From the NCBI RefSeq assembly GCF_029542085.1, contig NZ_CP107036.1:248001-312000 (forward strand): a DNA stretch of 64,000 nt. The letters are read 5' to 3'. The notes beneath the pieces were generated by a model that made no database searches, was not told where the DNA came from, and worked only from the letters and a program-made list of their open reading frames with translations. The stretch is from Sphingobacterium sp. ML3W (GTDB lineage: Bacteria > Bacteroidota > Bacteroidia > Sphingobacteriales > Sphingobacteriaceae). Within the stretch, counting starts at the first letter, position 1. Each line of letters starts with the position of its first letter. Position numbers and translations under genes: made by a program. Below, one piece after another: positions 63,349 to 64,000 of the stretch.

Positions 63349-64000
63349 TTATTGTTTTTTATCCCACCATACTTTGGACAAAAAGGAATCTCCGTTCTGC
63401 ATTCTAGAAACAGCGTCTTTGAGATTTGTTTGATTTAATTCAGCCTCCTCGCTGGAGTAAATAGCTCGACGCGGTATCTGTCCATTGGTGGATCCCGGAT
63501 TTGGACCAGGTGTCAATTTTGGATAACCAGTACGTCGCCATTCGGCAAATGCTTCCATATCTCTGCCAAATAAGCTAATCCATTTTTGAGTAGCGATTTT
63601 CTCCATCTTTTGTTCGTCTGTCAATCCATTTAGGTTGATGACATTTTGCTCATAAGATGAAGGGATGGAAGTTAAATTGTACGGAGGAAGGGCAAAGGCA
63701 GCTTTGACACCATCTGTAAAGAATGATTGCGCATTTGTACTTGTCGCACCCCAACCTAATAATGCTGCCTCGGCTTTGTAAAAACATATGTCTGAGTAGG
63801 TCATTGCATAACTTGGTATTGGAGCAAAATTCAAGCTAAACCATGTTGACTTGTTGGCCGTAGAGTAATTTGCTCTGATCAGTTGAGAAAGTTCGTTATC
63901 GGTTAATGCTACTCCAATTCCTTGGTAGGTGATAGCACCGCCTATAGTGACTGGTTCTGCAAGTAGACCTAAACGGGGATCATTATAATCCTTCAATTTA
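63349..64000 (-). CDS. SusD/RagB-like lipoprotein (partial, N-terminus outside window)
   Basis: The open frame runs to the right edge, giving about 217 C-terminal residues; the TTG at 63994-63996 is not a true start. SusD-family features: MTYSDICFYKAEAALLGW, the EKIATQKWISLFGRDMEAFAEWRRTGYP block (shown in part) and the end FLSKVWWDKKQ. It is the SusD-like_2 subtype. SusD proteins cap TonB-dependent SusC porins and bind glycans or peptides. The SusC partner should lie upstream, beyond the window. Downstream is a long hairpin, then glutaminyl cyclase. Confidence 0.85.
   Translation of the reverse strand, partial: KLKDYNDPRLGLLAEPVTIGGAITYQGIGVALTDNELSQLIRANYSTANKSTWFSLNFAPIPSYAMTYSDICFYKAEAALLGWGATSTNAQSFFTDGVKAAFALPPYNLTSIPSSYEQNVINLNGLTDEQKMEKIATQKWISLFGRDMEAFAEWRRTGYPKLTPGPNPGSTNGQIPRRAIYSSEEAELNQTNLKDAVSRMQNGDSFLSKVWWDKKQ

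Overview
The window comes from a Bacteroidota genome, most likely Sphingobacteriaceae (Sphingobacterium-like). The reasons are moderate GC, SusD and GH92 glycan-utilisation proteins, many Bacteroidota-type lipoproteins, a 4-hydroxyphenylpyruvate/homogentisate pathway, and promoters of the Bacteroidota type (TTG or TTTG, about 19-20 bases, then TAnnTTTG). The species call is inference; no rRNA is present.

Layout. 1-10.8 kb: a GMC oxidoreductase cut by the left edge, an ABC-F ATPase, a sigma-54-type response regulator, a YiaA-like membrane protein, a large helical protein of unknown function, an L,D-transpeptidase-like protein, a DUF695 protein and small envelope proteins (BON lipoprotein, SH3 protein). 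10.9-25.3 kb is an aromatic amino acid and polyamine region. It starts with tyrS, which follows what looks like a complete ribosome-controlled attenuator with a Tyr-containing leader peptide. Next come an aromatic amino acid hydroxylase and a tightly packed speD / DUF4178 / DUF350 / membrane aminopropyltransferase / Tat-type flavoprotein operon. It ends with divergent tyrosine catabolism genes (FAH-family hydrolase and flavin reductase on one side; hmgA, hpd and a Glu/Leu/Phe/Val dehydrogenase on the other). 25.3-25.9 kb holds no gene but three tandem copies of a structured RNA-like repeat; a fourth copy lies at 52.96-53.03 kb on the minus strand.

26-46 kb: an N-formylglutamate amidohydrolase-like / DUF1704 peptidase / ATP-grasp operon, lipoate ligase, trans-aconitate methyltransferase-like, YbaK, PolX (polymerase site altered), FemAB-like, an outer-membrane barrel, tRNA-Ala(GGC), a subclass B1 metallo-beta-lactamase, an SF1 helicase, an acyl-CoA dehydrogenase with an AraC-type regulator, and NamZ (DUF1343). 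46.5-48.9 kb: a ThiF/E1-like enzyme, a LuxI/FeeM-like acyltransferase and a convergent LuxR-type regulator, a possible undescribed small-molecule or signalling locus. 49.5-57.9 kb: three tandem GH92 alpha-mannosidases. 57.9-64 kb: GNAT, DUF1877, lipoproteins, a WG-repeat protein, glutaminyl cyclase, and a SusD-like protein cut by the right edge.

The strongest candidates for something new are the tyrS attenuator, the repeated hairpin-plus-leader RNA family, and the ThiF/acyltransferase/LuxR locus. No database search was possible. Family names come from motif recognition in the translated sequence.
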